A DNA stretch of 42,244 nt from JAVJSU01 sp040219275 (GTDB taxonomy: Bacteria > Chloroflexota > Anaerolineae > Aggregatilineales > Phototrophicaceae), in contig JAVJSU010000060.1 in NCBI GenBank assembly GCA_040219275.1, forward strand, positions 1-42,244. Direction: 5' to 3'. Position 1 is the stretch's first letter, and each line of letters begins with the position of its first letter. The translations under genes were made by a program, and so were the position numbers. Shown piece by piece: positions 1-9,220 of the stretch. The notes below the pieces were generated by a model. The model did not search any database and was not told where the DNA came from. It was given only the letters and a program-made list of their open reading frames with translations.

Positions 1-61
1 CGATATGATATAACAAAATAGATACGTTATGACTTTTTCGGATTAGCTTACTCATCATTAT

Positions 62-117
62 AGTTTATCTAATAGATTGCCTTCGGCAAATCCATTAGTG
101 ACGTAGCAAGCTACGGG
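62..117. repeat. two short hairpins downstream of the surface-protein gene
   Basis: Two compact inverted repeats lie just past the 3' end of the minus-strand gene that stops at 138. One is TTGCC-TTC-GGCAA and the other CGTAGC-AA-GCTACG. They could act as a weak terminator or be part of a dispersed repeat. No long T-run follows on the minus strand, so the terminator role is uncertain. Confidence 0.4.
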
Positions 118-137
118 GAATTAGACCCTCCTTAGGA

Positions 138-3100
138 TTAATTGACGGTGATGGACGCTGATGCGTTGTCATTTGCAGGCGTTGGATCGCTCACGGCGCT
201 GGAAACGGACGCATTTTTGATGATGGTTGTGCCACTCGTACCTGCGTTAATCGTCACATTGATGACCAGAATGACCGAACTGCCACTGTTGACTGTGCCG
301 ACGTTCCAGGGTCCCGTTCCGGGGATATATGTGCCTTGATCGGCGGTATGGCTGACATAGGTTACGTCTGTGGGTAGAATGGTATTCACCATCACGCCGG
401 TGGCGGTGTTGGGTCCGTTGTTCTGGATGTTGATGATATAGCTGATCGCCGCGCCTTCGTTCGGGTTCGGGGGCGGCGCGGGCATGACGATCATGGCAAT
501 TTGCATATCTGCCGTCGGTAGCGTCTGGACGAGTAGCGTGAAATTGCCCGTATTATTGCCCGGTGTCGGGTCGGTCTGGTCATAGGATTGGATGGCTTGA
601 CTGCGGTTGATGGTCGCGCCGCCTGTACCCATGTTGACCGAGTAAGTAATAGTTAAGGTGGTTGAGGTAGCGGGCGCAAGTGTGCCGACTAGCCATGTAT
701 CAAACGCCATTGTCCCCTGCGCTGGCGCATAACCGACCAGAGCTAATCCGCCGTCCCCGGTTGAGGGGGCGACGACGACATTGGTCGCCCAGCTCGGTCC
801 GTTGTTCTGGATGGTGAGTACCACCGTGATCGTATCGCCTTCGGTGGGCGTGTTGGTGCTCGGTATATAGGAGGCGACCTGAACATCGGCAGTTGGCACG
901 GCGACCGTGATGCCTGCTGAGGCGGCGTTATTGCCGGCGTTGGTGTCGTTGGTGGTGCTGGAGACCGACGCGGTGTTGGTGATGGTTGAGCCACCCGTGC
1001 CCGCGTTGACCGTCGCCTGAATAAAGAGGTTCGCTGACGCACCGCTTGAGAGTGACCCAATGCCCCAGATGCCGATAAACGGATTAAATGACCCCTGCGT
1101 GGGCGTGCTACTGACATAGGTTAAGCCAGCGGGCAAGAAATCCGTGACCTGCACGCCTGTCGCGGTATCTGGACCGTTGTTAGTGACGGTGACGGTGTAA
1201 TTGATGGTCGCGCCTTCTGCTGGCGTGGCGTTATCGACGATTTTGGTAACGGTGACATCCGCATTTCCGGGCAACAATTGGATCGCATCGACTTCTGAAT
1301 TTTGACCGCCTGAGCAGGGTGTGCCGATGGTGCGTCCACGAATGAAGGTATATGTGCCGGACGGGGCGACAGCATCAATATCAATGGCGATGCCCGCGGC
1401 ATAGGGCGGATTGCCGTAAAATTGGGGTGCGCCGGGTGCGATGGGAAAATCCGCTGGTTCAGTTGCCCCAAAACCTGCCGCGCCGAGGCTCGAATTGGCA
1501 TCGACGAGATTATCACCCCAATTAAAAACATTCCACCATGGACCAGTCGCGCTGTTACCGACTTCGATGATGACGTAATCCATCAACACATTCGCACCGT
1601 TAACAAATTCATACCACACGAAGTCATAGCCGGAGTGGGTGACGATGGGTGTGGTGGTCATGTCCTTGACGAATACCTCATTGCAATCCAGCGGTAAGTT
1701 TACGCCATTAGGTGCGCCGACATTCGGTTCGCTGGTATTCTGGACGTTGACCGTGCGTGATGCAGAGTTATTTCCGGGGACGGAATCCGGTTCATTTTGA
1801 GCGAGCAAGGACGCAGTACTGGAGACACTCATATTGGCTGTGCCGTAATTGACCAGCATCTGTACAGTGAGGACGGCATTTGTCCCGCCCGCCAGCGTGC
1901 CGACATTCCACACGCCACCGACATACGTTCCCTGCCCGACGGTTTGTGATTGGAAGGTGAAGGCGGCGGGAAGCGGGAACGAGACTTGAATGCCCGTTGT
2001 GGGATTCACGCCGAGATTACTCGCCGTAATGGTGTAGCTAATCGTCATGGTTTCGTACGGCGTTGTGTCCGATACAGCGAGTTGAATTCTGGTATCTACC
2101 GGTGGCATGTTGACGGTGATATTTGCCGCGCTCGTATTGTTGCCCGCGACAGGATCAAAAAGCGCGCTGGTTCCGCTGGCGGTGTTGGTGATGGTGCTCC
2201 CGCCTGTGCCTGCGTTGACGGTTGCCTGAATAATGAGCGTGTTTGCCGCCCCATTCGCAAGCGTGCCGACATCCCAGATGCCTGTTCCGGCGGTATATGT
2301 GCCCTGCCCCGGTGTACTACTGACGAAGGTCACGCCTGCGGGGAGGAGATCATTCACGATGACGCTGGTGGCGACATCTGCGCCGTTGTTGGTCACGGTA
2401 ATCAGATAATTGATCGTCCCGCCTTCGTCCGGCGTGGGGTCATCCACACTTTTCGCCACGCTAATATCGGCATTGGCGGCGGGCGTGTTAGTGGGCATAG
2501 GCGTAAATGTACTGGTTGTCGTCGGTGTTGTTGTGAAGGTCGCCGTGACAATCGGGATGGGTGTGTTGGGTGGTGGCGGCGGCGCGGATACGCTGATAAT
2601 CGTGCCTGCCTGCGTCACGCCACCGGGTCCGGTCACGGTCAATACGACCGAGTAACTGCCCGCAGAAGTAAACGTATGTGATGGCGAGGCGAGTGTGCTG
2701 GTAAAGCCATCGCCGAACGTCCAGAAATAGCTGGTAATTGACCCGCTGGATAAATTCGTGAAGATCACGTTCAGCGGCGCATTGCCGGAAAGCGGATTGG
2801 CGGCGAAAACGGCAGTCGGCGGCGGGATGGCGGTCGCGGGTGGCACCGGTGTTGAAGTCGGTAGCGCCGTGCTGGTGCTGGTCACGGTTGCAGTGACGGT
2901 TGATGTTACCGTTGCAGTAACGGTGGATGTCCGCGTCGTGGTGGATGTACTGGTCGGTGTACGCGTGGCGGTGGTGGTCGCTGTACCTGTCGGTGTTGAT
3001 GTTGGTGTTGCCGTCGCAGTACTGGTCGCCGTTGATGTGGCGCTAGCGGTGGTCGTCGGTGTGGATGTCGCCGTCGCGGTGGCGGTCGGTGTGATTGTCG

Positions 3101-3713
3101 GCGTGAGTGTTTCGGTTGCCGTTGCCGTGGTCGTCGGCGTGAGTGTTTCCGTCGCGGTGGTGCTTGCCGTTGCTGTTTGGGTGGCGGTTGGTGTTGGTGT
3201 GGCGGTTGGCGTATAGCTGGTGGTTAAATTCGGCGTTAAAGTCGCTGTGGATGTCAGGTTGGGTTGGGTTGTCAGCAGGATCGTTTCCGCGGTTGCATCG
3301 AACGCGGGTGGTGGATTGGTGAGCGCGGCGATGAGTGTTTCCGGCGCGAATGTTTCTGCAAGGCTGGTCGCGGTTTCAGCGTAGCGGGTCGCGGTTTCAG
3401 CATTTTCAAACGGCGGCGCAGTGAGCGTGTTTTCCAGCGCGATTGCCGTCACAATTTCGATGTCGATGGGCGCAAAAAGGGTACGATCCCACACTTCATA
3501 AGCGGTGGGGTCATTTTGCCCGACTCCGCGCTGAATCTGCCCGATCAGTGACCACTGTAAGCCGAGTTGCGATCCGCAGAACATGGTGCCACATAGGGTC
3601 AGCATAAAGATCACCAGCAACCAGACGAGGCGTTGCGAAGAGCGCCGCGCCGACGGTGGGGCGTTACGTTCATCTTCAGGAAAGCTGGAGGGATCGCTAT
3701 TAAAATCGTTCAT
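138..3713 (-). CDS. membrane-anchored surface protein with Thr-rich stalk, PKD domain and five DUF11 repeats
   Basis: 1191 aa. A short charged N-terminus precedes one hydrophobic segment (about residues 29-50), which probably anchors the protein or acts as an uncleaved signal. Residues of about 150-290 are a low-complexity Thr/Ala/Pro/Ser stalk. A PKD domain follows (motif YFWTFGDG, then SHTF and YSVVLTV). Five DUF11-type beta-sandwich repeats follow, each opening with an ADxxV-like strand and carrying the NNGxxxAT and LPAGVTFVSSTP-like signatures. Between repeats 2 and 3 sits a unique domain of about 150 residues with two cysteines. DUF11 and PKD domains are typical of cell-surface and adhesion proteins. 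The start codon overlaps the stop of the upstream sensor kinase by 4 bp, so the two are translationally coupled, which suggests the kinase controls or senses the same surface process. The ligand cannot be read from sequence. Confidence 0.88.
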   Translation of the reverse strand: MNDFNSDPSSFPEDERNAPPSARRSSQRLVWLLVIFMLTLCGTMFCGSQLGLQWSLIGQIQRGVGQNDPTAYEVWDRTLFAPIDIEIVTAIALENTLTAPPFENAETATRYAETATSLAETFAPETLIAALTNPPPAFDATAETILLTTQPNLTSTATLTPNLTTSYTPTATPTPTATQTATASTTATETLTPTTTATATETLTPTITPTATATATSTPTTTASATSTATSTATATPTSTPTGTATTTATRTPTSTSTTTRTSTVTATVTSTVTATVTSTSTALPTSTPVPPATAIPPPTAVFAANPLSGNAPLNVIFTNLSSGSITSYFWTFGDGFTSTLASPSHTFTSAGSYSVVLTVTGPGGVTQAGTIISVSAPPPPPNTPIPIVTATFTTTPTTTSTFTPMPTNTPAANADISVAKSVDDPTPDEGGTINYLITVTNNGADVATSVIVNDLLPAGVTFVSSTPGQGTYTAGTGIWDVGTLANGAANTLIIQATVNAGTGGSTITNTASGTSALFDPVAGNNTSAANITVNMPPVDTRIQLAVSDTTPYETMTISYTITASNLGVNPTTGIQVSFPLPAAFTFQSQTVGQGTYVGGVWNVGTLAGGTNAVLTVQMLVNYGTANMSVSSTASLLAQNEPDSVPGNNSASRTVNVQNTSEPNVGAPNGVNLPLDCNEVFVKDMTTTPIVTHSGYDFVWYEFVNGANVLMDYVIIEVGNSATGPWWNVFNWGDNLVDANSSLGAAGFGATEPADFPIAPGAPQFYGNPPYAAGIAIDIDAVAPSGTYTFIRGRTIGTPCSGGQNSEVDAIQLLPGNADVTVTKIVDNATPAEGATINYTVTVTNNGPDTATGVQVTDFLPAGLTYVSSTPTQGSFNPFIGIWGIGSLSSGASANLFIQATVNAGTGGSTITNTASVSSTTNDTNAGNNAASAGITVAVPTADVQVASYIPSTNTPTEGDTITVVLTIQNNGPSWATNVVVAPSTGDGGLALVGYAPAQGTMAFDTWLVGTLAPATSTTLTITYSVNMGTGGATINRSQAIQSYDQTDPTPGNNTGNFTLLVQTLPTADMQIAMIVMPAPPPNPNEGAAISYIINIQNNGPNTATGVMVNTILPTDVTYVSHTADQGTYIPGTGPWNVGTVNSGSSVILVINVTINAGTSGTTIIKNASVSSAVSDPTPANDNASASITVN

Positions 3714-5872
3714 GGTCTGGGTTCAATGAGTCGCTTTGGTAAGCGGATCGTGACGAGTGTGCCTAATCCCGGTTGACTTTGTAACCGTATTTTACCATGA
3801 TGTGTTTCAACTATTTGTTTAGATATGTATAGACCTAAGCCCATGCCACGCGTATCGGTGGGTCCGGCATCTGCGGAGCGCCCGCGATAGAGCTTTTCAA
3901 AGACTTTGTCGATCTCGTCCGGGTCAATCCCAACCCCACTATCGGCGACGGTGATAATGACATCCCGCGCATCGACATCTAAGCCGACCTCAATCCAGCC
4001 CCCTTCCAGCGTGTAGTTATAGGCATTTTTGATGATATGGACGAAAGCCTGTTCCAGATGGACTTGATCGCCATTGAGCCAGATGGTTTTGGGGTTGAGC
4101 GTTTTGATAAGTTTTAGTCCCTGCGCCTCAACACGCGGTTGTAATTCTCTCAGTAAATTATGCAGGGAGTTGGTTAAATTAAACGGTTGGAACGTCACCT
4201 CGAAGCGTTCGGATAGAATCGCGTTGACCTCAATCACCTGATCGATCATTTCGCCGAGCGTATCCAGATGTCCGAGTGTTTTGACAAGAAAGTCTTGATC
4301 CTGTGCGGTTAAACGCGCCGCCGCCATGTGCACAAGCAAATCTGCATAGCCGCGTGCCGATGTGAGCGGGGTGCGGAGTTCATGCGACAGTTGCAGGATG
4401 ATCTCGTCTTTCAGGCGGTCAGATTCTACGATGGCGGTAATATCACGCAAGACCTGTACGTAGCCGAGTATCGCGCCGGTATCCAGATTTACGGGACGCG
4501 AGAGCACACTATAGTGATTGTCGTAGGCGGTGATGGTATAAGGATCACTTTGCCGTCTGAGCATGGAAAAATCCGGCGGGATGGGCGGTGCGGGATCGGC
4601 TTGCAGGCGGTTGATGAGTTCGCGGGCGGTCTCATTGCTGAGGATAGTATTGCCTTCGTTATCCAGCACGACGACGGCATCGCTGATACTACCGAGCACG
4701 GCATCACGGCGGGCGGTTTCCTGTAGCTGAAGGTTAAACAGGTCACGGATTTCTTGATTCTGGTCAAGCAGGCGATCCGTCATATGGTCAAAGGAGCGCC
4801 CAAGTTCGCCGAGTTCATCGGGCATTTGCAAGCGCACCCGCTTAGACAAATCGCCGGATTCGATGGCACGGGTGGTTTCCACCATGCGGAACACCGGACG
4901 GACAATCGAGCGTGAAATAAATACGCCGAGGACGGCAACAGCTAAGACCATGCCCCCAAAAATACCAAAAAAATCATTACGGCTTTTGGACACACGACCC
5001 GCGACAAAATCCACCGGCAGGGCGCTACTCATCACCCCGACCTGCTCACCACGCAGTTGAAACGGTGAATACATGAATTGATAGGGTGTACCGCCTACGT
5101 TGACCTCACTATCAATTTGTAACGTTTCTACATCCGATTTGATTTCTGCAACGCGTAGTGGGGTGAGCGCGAGTAAATCCTCATTTTGACCGCGAAAAGA
5201 TGTATCGGTGACGTTGCCATCATCATCGTAAAGCGTCACGTTGGAGATGGATTGTTCTACCAGCAGGCGAATTAAGGTCGTGCCACGAACGCCGACCATC
5301 ACCCCACCGACGACAGTGCCGGCATTATCGACAAATGCCGCGCCGAAATACAACGTGCGATCCGTCCCCTCCCCGTGAAATTCTGCAAATTTATCGCCGA
5401 ATTGGTCGGGTTCACCGCTGAGGATATTTTGAACGATTGTCCAACTGCTGAGGTCAAGTAAAGGACCGGGGACATAATTGCCATTGGATTCGCTCAGGAT
5501 ACGATAGCTTGTCTGACCATCTGTGCCAAATACGATGAGGTCATTCACACGGTTATTGGCGGCGATGGGGAGCAAGAGCAATTCAATCGCGCTGGCATCA
5601 CCTGAAAGGATGCTATCACTCACACCTTCCGTAAAGGTCATGCTTCTGAGCGTGGAGAGTTGCTGGCGCTCTATATCCGCAACCGTATTGACCGCCGTCT
5701 GAACACTATCGGCGAGTTGGTTGGCGAGGCGCTCTTGAATATTGCCCGCCACCGAACTGGTAATGACGACGGTACCAATTGCCGCAACAACGATAATCAC
5801 CAGCAAAAACGGCAAGGTGATACGGGCATTGATGCGTGGATAGAGCCGTGACCACAGCGCGGATGAAACCAT
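3710..5872 (-). CDS. membrane sensor histidine kinase (extracytoplasmic sensor, HAMP, PAS, HisKA, HATPase)
   Basis: 720 aa. Transmembrane helix 1 lies at about residues 18-40 and helix 2 at about 300-324. Between them is a ~260-residue extracytoplasmic sensor of Cache-like character. HAMP follows at about 325-375 and a PAS domain at about 388-485. HisKA carries the phospho-acceptor His497 in SHELRTPLTS. The ATP-binding domain shows an N-box (IIKNAYNYT), a G1 box (ADSGVGI) and a G2 box (RGMGLGLYISKQIV). All catalytic motifs look intact, so it should autophosphorylate in response to an external signal. It lies 84 bp downstream of a lone receiver gene on the same strand and overlaps the surface-protein gene by 4 bp. 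The receiver is the obvious candidate partner; this is inferred from position. Confidence 0.93.
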   Translation of the reverse strand: MVSSALWSRLYPRINARITLPFLLVIIVVAAIGTVVITSSVAGNIQERLANQLADSVQTAVNTVADIERQQLSTLRSMTFTEGVSDSILSGDASAIELLLLPIAANNRVNDLIVFGTDGQTSYRILSESNGNYVPGPLLDLSSWTIVQNILSGEPDQFGDKFAEFHGEGTDRTLYFGAAFVDNAGTVVGGVMVGVRGTTLIRLLVEQSISNVTLYDDDGNVTDTSFRGQNEDLLALTPLRVAEIKSDVETLQIDSEVNVGGTPYQFMYSPFQLRGEQVGVMSSALPVDFVAGRVSKSRNDFFGIFGGMVLAVAVLGVFISRSIVRPVFRMVETTRAIESGDLSKRVRLQMPDELGELGRSFDHMTDRLLDQNQEIRDLFNLQLQETARRDAVLGSISDAVVVLDNEGNTILSNETARELINRLQADPAPPIPPDFSMLRRQSDPYTITAYDNHYSVLSRPVNLDTGAILGYVQVLRDITAIVESDRLKDEIILQLSHELRTPLTSARGYADLLVHMAAARLTAQDQDFLVKTLGHLDTLGEMIDQVIEVNAILSERFEVTFQPFNLTNSLHNLLRELQPRVEAQGLKLIKTLNPKTIWLNGDQVHLEQAFVHIIKNAYNYTLEGGWIEVGLDVDARDVIITVADSGVGIDPDEIDKVFEKLYRGRSADAGPTDTRGMGLGLYISKQIVETHHGKIRLQSQPGLGTLVTIRLPKRLIEPRP

Positions 5873-5956
5873 AAGGGTGTTAGTCCAATATTAGGCGCAT
5901 GTGAACCGGATAAGCGACACTGCCGGGCACGTTTTTGGGCGTGTTCGCGCGTGCTA

Positions 5957-6322
5957 TTATTCTAGCAGAGGTAAAATTGTACGGTGTGTATCCAGCACAT
6001 GCCACGGTTTTTGCATCCATTTCAGGTTTAGCCTTTCCAGCAGATGGTTTTCCGGCTTACGGAAGGCAGAGGAAATAATGATCGGTTTGGTTGAGCCTAA
6101 TTTACGGATATGCTCCGCCACGCCGATACCATCCACCTTACCCGGAACACGAATATCGAGCAAAAATAGATCAATCGTCTTTAAATGCTCGTCAATGTGT
6201 TTGATCGCAAGATCGCTATTCATAAATTGAATCAGATCAGGTTGCGGTTCTGCAACCGATAAGGAAAATCTCAAAATCTCGCATAAACTCTCTTCGTCTT
6301 CAAGATGTAAGATTAAAGACAT
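5957..6322 (-). CDS. stand-alone response regulator receiver domain
   Basis: 121 aa, a CheY-like receiver without output domain. Acidic pocket D9/E10, phospho-acceptor D56 (LLDIRVPG), switch Ser at about 84-85 (IIISSAF) and conserved Lys105 (MQKPW) are all present. Two ATG codons are adjacent. The GAGGAGG Shine-Dalgarno directly abuts the first ATG (6325), so the second (6322) has the better spacing. It is first in a probable operon with the histidine kinase and the DUF11 surface protein. With no DNA-binding domain, it probably works by protein contact or as part of a phosphorelay; this is inference. Confidence 0.88.
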   Translation of the reverse strand: MSLILHLEDEESLCEILRFSLSVAEPQPDLIQFMNSDLAIKHIDEHLKTIDLFLLDIRVPGKVDGIGVAEHIRKLGSTKPIIISSAFRKPENHLLERLNLKWMQKPWHVLDTHRTILPLLE

Positions 6323-6325
6323 CAT

Positions 6326-6728
6326 TCCTCCTCATAAAGCGACGATGCGCCTCTTACACTGCTAAATCTACATGCCGCTCAAATTATTACGGTAAATTAC
6401 ATGATAACCTTAGCAGATTCAATTGGTAAAGTGAATGAAGGTGCGCGAAATTCATAAAGAATTGATAATTCAATGACAGCATTTTAACTTTACATTACGC
6501 ATAACTAACCATAATTGTTAATTGAAGCACAAAATGAACAAGTGAGTTGTTAGATTATAGTTTGAAATGTGTCTATATGGTTAAGTATAACCTAAAAGAA
6601 TTTAGCTGGCATATTATGGGCGCTAAAGTAGGGTAATCGTCAAAAACAGGCATATTCATTTTAGCGTAGGTCGGCACATCCGGTTAGGCGTATATTTTTC
6701 CCTCACACCGTAACCGTTTTCAAGCGAG
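6326..6728. other. AT-rich intergenic stretch without recognisable gene
   Basis: About 400 bp, clearly richer in A/T than the flanking genes. It is the upstream region of the receiver-kinase-surface protein operon and so should hold its promoter. No ORF with a convincing start, RNA gene or repeat was recognised. Several TATAAT-like hexamers exist, but in such AT-rich DNA none can be chosen with confidence. Confidence 0.5.
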
Positions 6729-6778
6729 AAGGCGACATGGTGAGCAACTTACCCTTTCCTCACCGGATCGCCTTTTTG
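6729..6778 (+). terminator. stem-loop with T-run on the plus strand
   Basis: AAGGCGA (6729-6735) pairs with TCGCCTT (6768-6774). Inside it GGTGAG (6739-6744) pairs with CTCACC (6759-6764), and the outer stem runs into TTTTT. This reads as an intrinsic terminator for plus-strand transcription, yet both neighbouring genes are on the minus strand. An unseen plus-strand transcript or a dispersed hairpin would explain it. Confidence 0.45.
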
Positions 6779-6799
6779 CGCTTTATTGGGGCTGTGGGC

Positions 6800-7336
6800 T
6801 TAATCCGAATTGACGCTACCCTCGAATTCAGGGACGGGGCGGTTCGATGCTTCGGCTTCGGTTTCCGCGATGCCGTTTTCACGAATATCAGCCAGCAACC
6901 ATTCCATTTCTTTAATCTCGCGGCGTTGTGCCTCGATGATGTCATCCGCGAGTTCACGGACGCGCACATCATTGATAGTGGCGCGTTCACTGGTGAGGAT
7001 GGCGATGCTATGGTGCGGAATCATGGCGCTCATCCACGAAGTATCGCCGACAGTAGCTTGTGTACGGACGAGGAATAATGCACTTAAAAACACGCCAACG
7101 CTGATCGCATAAATGGCGAGATTGAGCCTCGTGTTTTTGTACATCCCCAGCATAAAACTGAGCATGATGACCGCCATCGCCGCGCCCATAATCAGCGTCA
7201 TGTAAAAGCGTGTCTCGCTCCAACGGACGTGCGAAACTTCATAGGTGTTGAGATACATCAGCCCGAACATGACCACCATTGATGTAACGATCATCAGCCC
7301 GAAGCGGACATATTTAGAGTTATTTTCCTGTTCCAT
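6800..7336 (-). CDS. DUF305 family membrane protein
   Basis: 178 aa. Three hydrophobic segments (residues of about 11-30, 45-65 and 73-93) precede a C-terminal DUF305 segment. That segment has the family hallmark MIPHHSIAI followed by a helical stretch with ADDIIEAQRREIKEME. DUF305 domains are four-helix bundles of the ferritin-like type, often in metal-related or periplasmic proteins; the His pair is usually proposed to bind metal. I chose the start at 7336, ten codons inside the longest frame, because GGAGG lies about 5 nt upstream there. The C-terminal tail is acidic and probably disordered. Function beyond the domain name is unknown. Confidence 0.82.
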   Translation of the reverse strand: MEQENNSKYVRFGLMIVTSMVVMFGLMYLNTYEVSHVRWSETRFYMTLIMGAAMAVIMLSFMLGMYKNTRLNLAIYAISVGVFLSALFLVRTQATVGDTSWMSAMIPHHSIAILTSERATINDVRVRELADDIIEAQRREIKEMEWLLADIRENGIAETEAEASNRPVPEFEGSVNSD

Positions 7337-7599
7337 AAGTGCCTCCAATGACAACAGTATAAGCATGATGTCTATTGAGGGTAACCTAACCGCCAGTATG
7401 CAACATGGGGCGATAGCGTGATTTTGGGGTGGGTCAGGTGGGGCACAATATGATGAAACATAGGGTTAGATGTTCGCCTGTTTGTGGTTATTGGAGCGGT
7501 GGTTTACACGCAAAGTTTCCTTCGTATAATTTAAGCTAATGCACAGCGCAGATAGTTTTCCCTCGTTCTCGTTGCACAAACTTATAGGAGGAACCGGAC

Positions 7600-8703
7600 G
7601 TGGTTCTCCAGCAACCGCAACACCGCAAAGCAGGTATTGTTCTTTTGTTGGTCATGGGTCTTCTGGGGATGTCGATTGTCTCCGCGCAGGAGGACGCTAC
7701 AGTTACGCTGATACAAACAGCGGAATATGACATCGGTCTGGATTGTCCGGTATCATCAACACTCGACCCATCCGGCACGACGTTATGGGTTTTGATGAAC
7801 ACTTGTGGACAGCGCGGTTATTCACTGAAAGCGATTAATGTCGCCGATGGCACACAGGTGAATGAAAATGATTATGCCGACGCGCTGACGATACTGAACG
7901 GGGTTTATGTTGACCTGTTTATTACGCCCATCGGGTTCACGCCGACGGGTGACATCAGCATTCGCTATAACGACCCGGACACTTACGAGAGCTTCAACGT
8001 AATCGTTCCGCTGGCAAGCGATGGCGAGGTCACGGCGCAAGCAAGCGAGACTTACAGCGCACTTTTAGCACAGTATAGCGAATATCCTGAGTATTCTGTT
8101 TATAGTTCGGATCATACGCAGGTTGTGGCGAGTGGCGTAACAGGAATTTATGTTGTCGATGTGCAGTCCGAGAGCGAAATCGCCGAAATCCCGATTGAAG
8201 GGGGCGGGGATTCTGTGCTGGCATCTTTTTCAGCAGATGGCACTCACCTGCATGTGATTCAATTTAATGTTGAAGATTTTGACGATCCGGCGACGACATT
8301 GTTCATCTACGATCTGGCGGATGGGGCGGTGCTGGGGCAATATGCGATGCCGTCTTCTGCTGTGTGGGTCAGCCCGGATGAGTCATACGCGGCGGTGCAA
8401 CTGTATAGTAATGATATCGGTGATCTGAGTGAGTTGATTGTCGTTGATCTGGAAACGGGTGCAAAGAGTGATGCGTCGAATTTGCTGGAAGCGCCCTTCC
8501 CCGCAACGACCTGTTTAAATAGTGGGAATGATATTCGTGATTTAAACCACACCGTTTCTGGGTATCTGAATCTGACCAGCCTCAAGTGGTTGCCTGATAG
8601 TTCCGGCATCGTCCTGACGTTGTCATATGGTGGCGAGGCTTTAAGCGGTGGTAGCCTCTGTATTTTGAATTACAGCCGTTTACGCACCTATACGGTGGGC
8701 TAA
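7600..8703 (+). CDS. secreted beta-propeller-like protein
   Basis: 367 aa, starting at GTG (7600) with a strong AGGAGG 9 nt upstream. The N-terminus has a positively charged stretch and a hydrophobic core ending LGMSIVSAQ, a good signal peptide. The mature part is rich in repeated beta-strand motifs such as YVVDVQSESEIAEI, LFIYDLADGAVLGQY and VSPDESYAAV, as in WD40/YVTN-type propellers. No catalytic residues are recognisable. It is one of four propeller-like exported or membrane proteins in this window. Substrate or partner is unknown. Confidence 0.75.
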   Translation: MVLQQPQHRKAGIVLLLVMGLLGMSIVSAQEDATVTLIQTAEYDIGLDCPVSSTLDPSGTTLWVLMNTCGQRGYSLKAINVADGTQVNENDYADALTILNGVYVDLFITPIGFTPTGDISIRYNDPDTYESFNVIVPLASDGEVTAQASETYSALLAQYSEYPEYSVYSSDHTQVVASGVTGIYVVDVQSESEIAEIPIEGGGDSVLASFSADGTHLHVIQFNVEDFDDPATTLFIYDLADGAVLGQYAMPSSAVWVSPDESYAAVQLYSNDIGDLSELIVVDLETGAKSDASNLLEAPFPATTCLNSGNDIRDLNHTVSGYLNLTSLKWLPDSSGIVLTLSYGGEALSGGSLCILNYSRLRTYTVG

Positions 8704-8718
8704 ACAACCGGCGAAAAA

Positions 8719-8987
8719 TCAGTCTGAATCCCATTCATGGCGTAGTTTGAGAATGGCGCTGTGGATCAATTGCCCGACGTGCGAAGGTTTGAGTTCGGCG
8801 CGTCGGGCGATTTCTGCGTAAAACAGTTGCTCGTTATAGCGCGGATGGATTGTGTCTTTATTTCATTTACCCCTCTACGACGATCATCAATTTCCGCGAA
8901 TAGCCACGCAAATGCAGTCCCCCTTGTAAGTGCAAAATCAGCGGACGTATAATGAGCATGTAAGCGTCCACTGTTGCGGTACTTCAC
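8719..8987 (-). pseudogene. decayed sigma-70-like fragment (region 4 helix-turn-helix)
   Basis: In the minus frame ending at 8719 the last ~40 residues read like sigma-70 region 4: FYAEIARRAELKPSHVG followed by LIHSAILKLRHEW, the usual recognition-helix pattern. An in-frame stop lies just upstream (about 8863), and no start codon precedes the motif. A neighbouring minus frame (8766-8987) contains RGTAFAWLFAEIDDRRRG, which resembles the RGSFRAWLFTIARNR segment of sigma region 2. One frameshift would join them. I read this as the remnant of an extracytoplasmic-function-like sigma factor. The similarity is by eye and the upstream part is weak. Confidence 0.4.
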
Positions 8988-9220
8988 ATTTCACCCACCC
9001 CCCAACCAGACGGATGCAAGCATAAAGCGTGTTTTGTGTTTGTAGTCGTGTTCGTAAAAAATAGCTTTTAGCCATTTGCTTTTGGCTTTAAGTTAAAAAA
9101 ACACTTTTGCTAAAAGCTAAGAGCTTTCAATATTCAAGGTCTTTTATCGCAAAACGACTGTCATTCATTATCGTTTGTTGATTCTGAACTGCCGTTATAT
9201 AAAGAAGAGAAGGTAAAAGT

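Noticed and set aside
743..1531. Minus-strand ORFs of 124 and 136 codons in another frame of the surface-protein gene
   Set aside because: Shadow frames of the DUF11 repeats, with Arg/Ser/Pro-rich content and no start signal.
2758..3216. Val-rich plus-strand ORF of 152 codons
   Set aside because: It is the complement of the Thr-rich low-complexity stalk of the surface protein; the valine run is a mirror of threonine codons.
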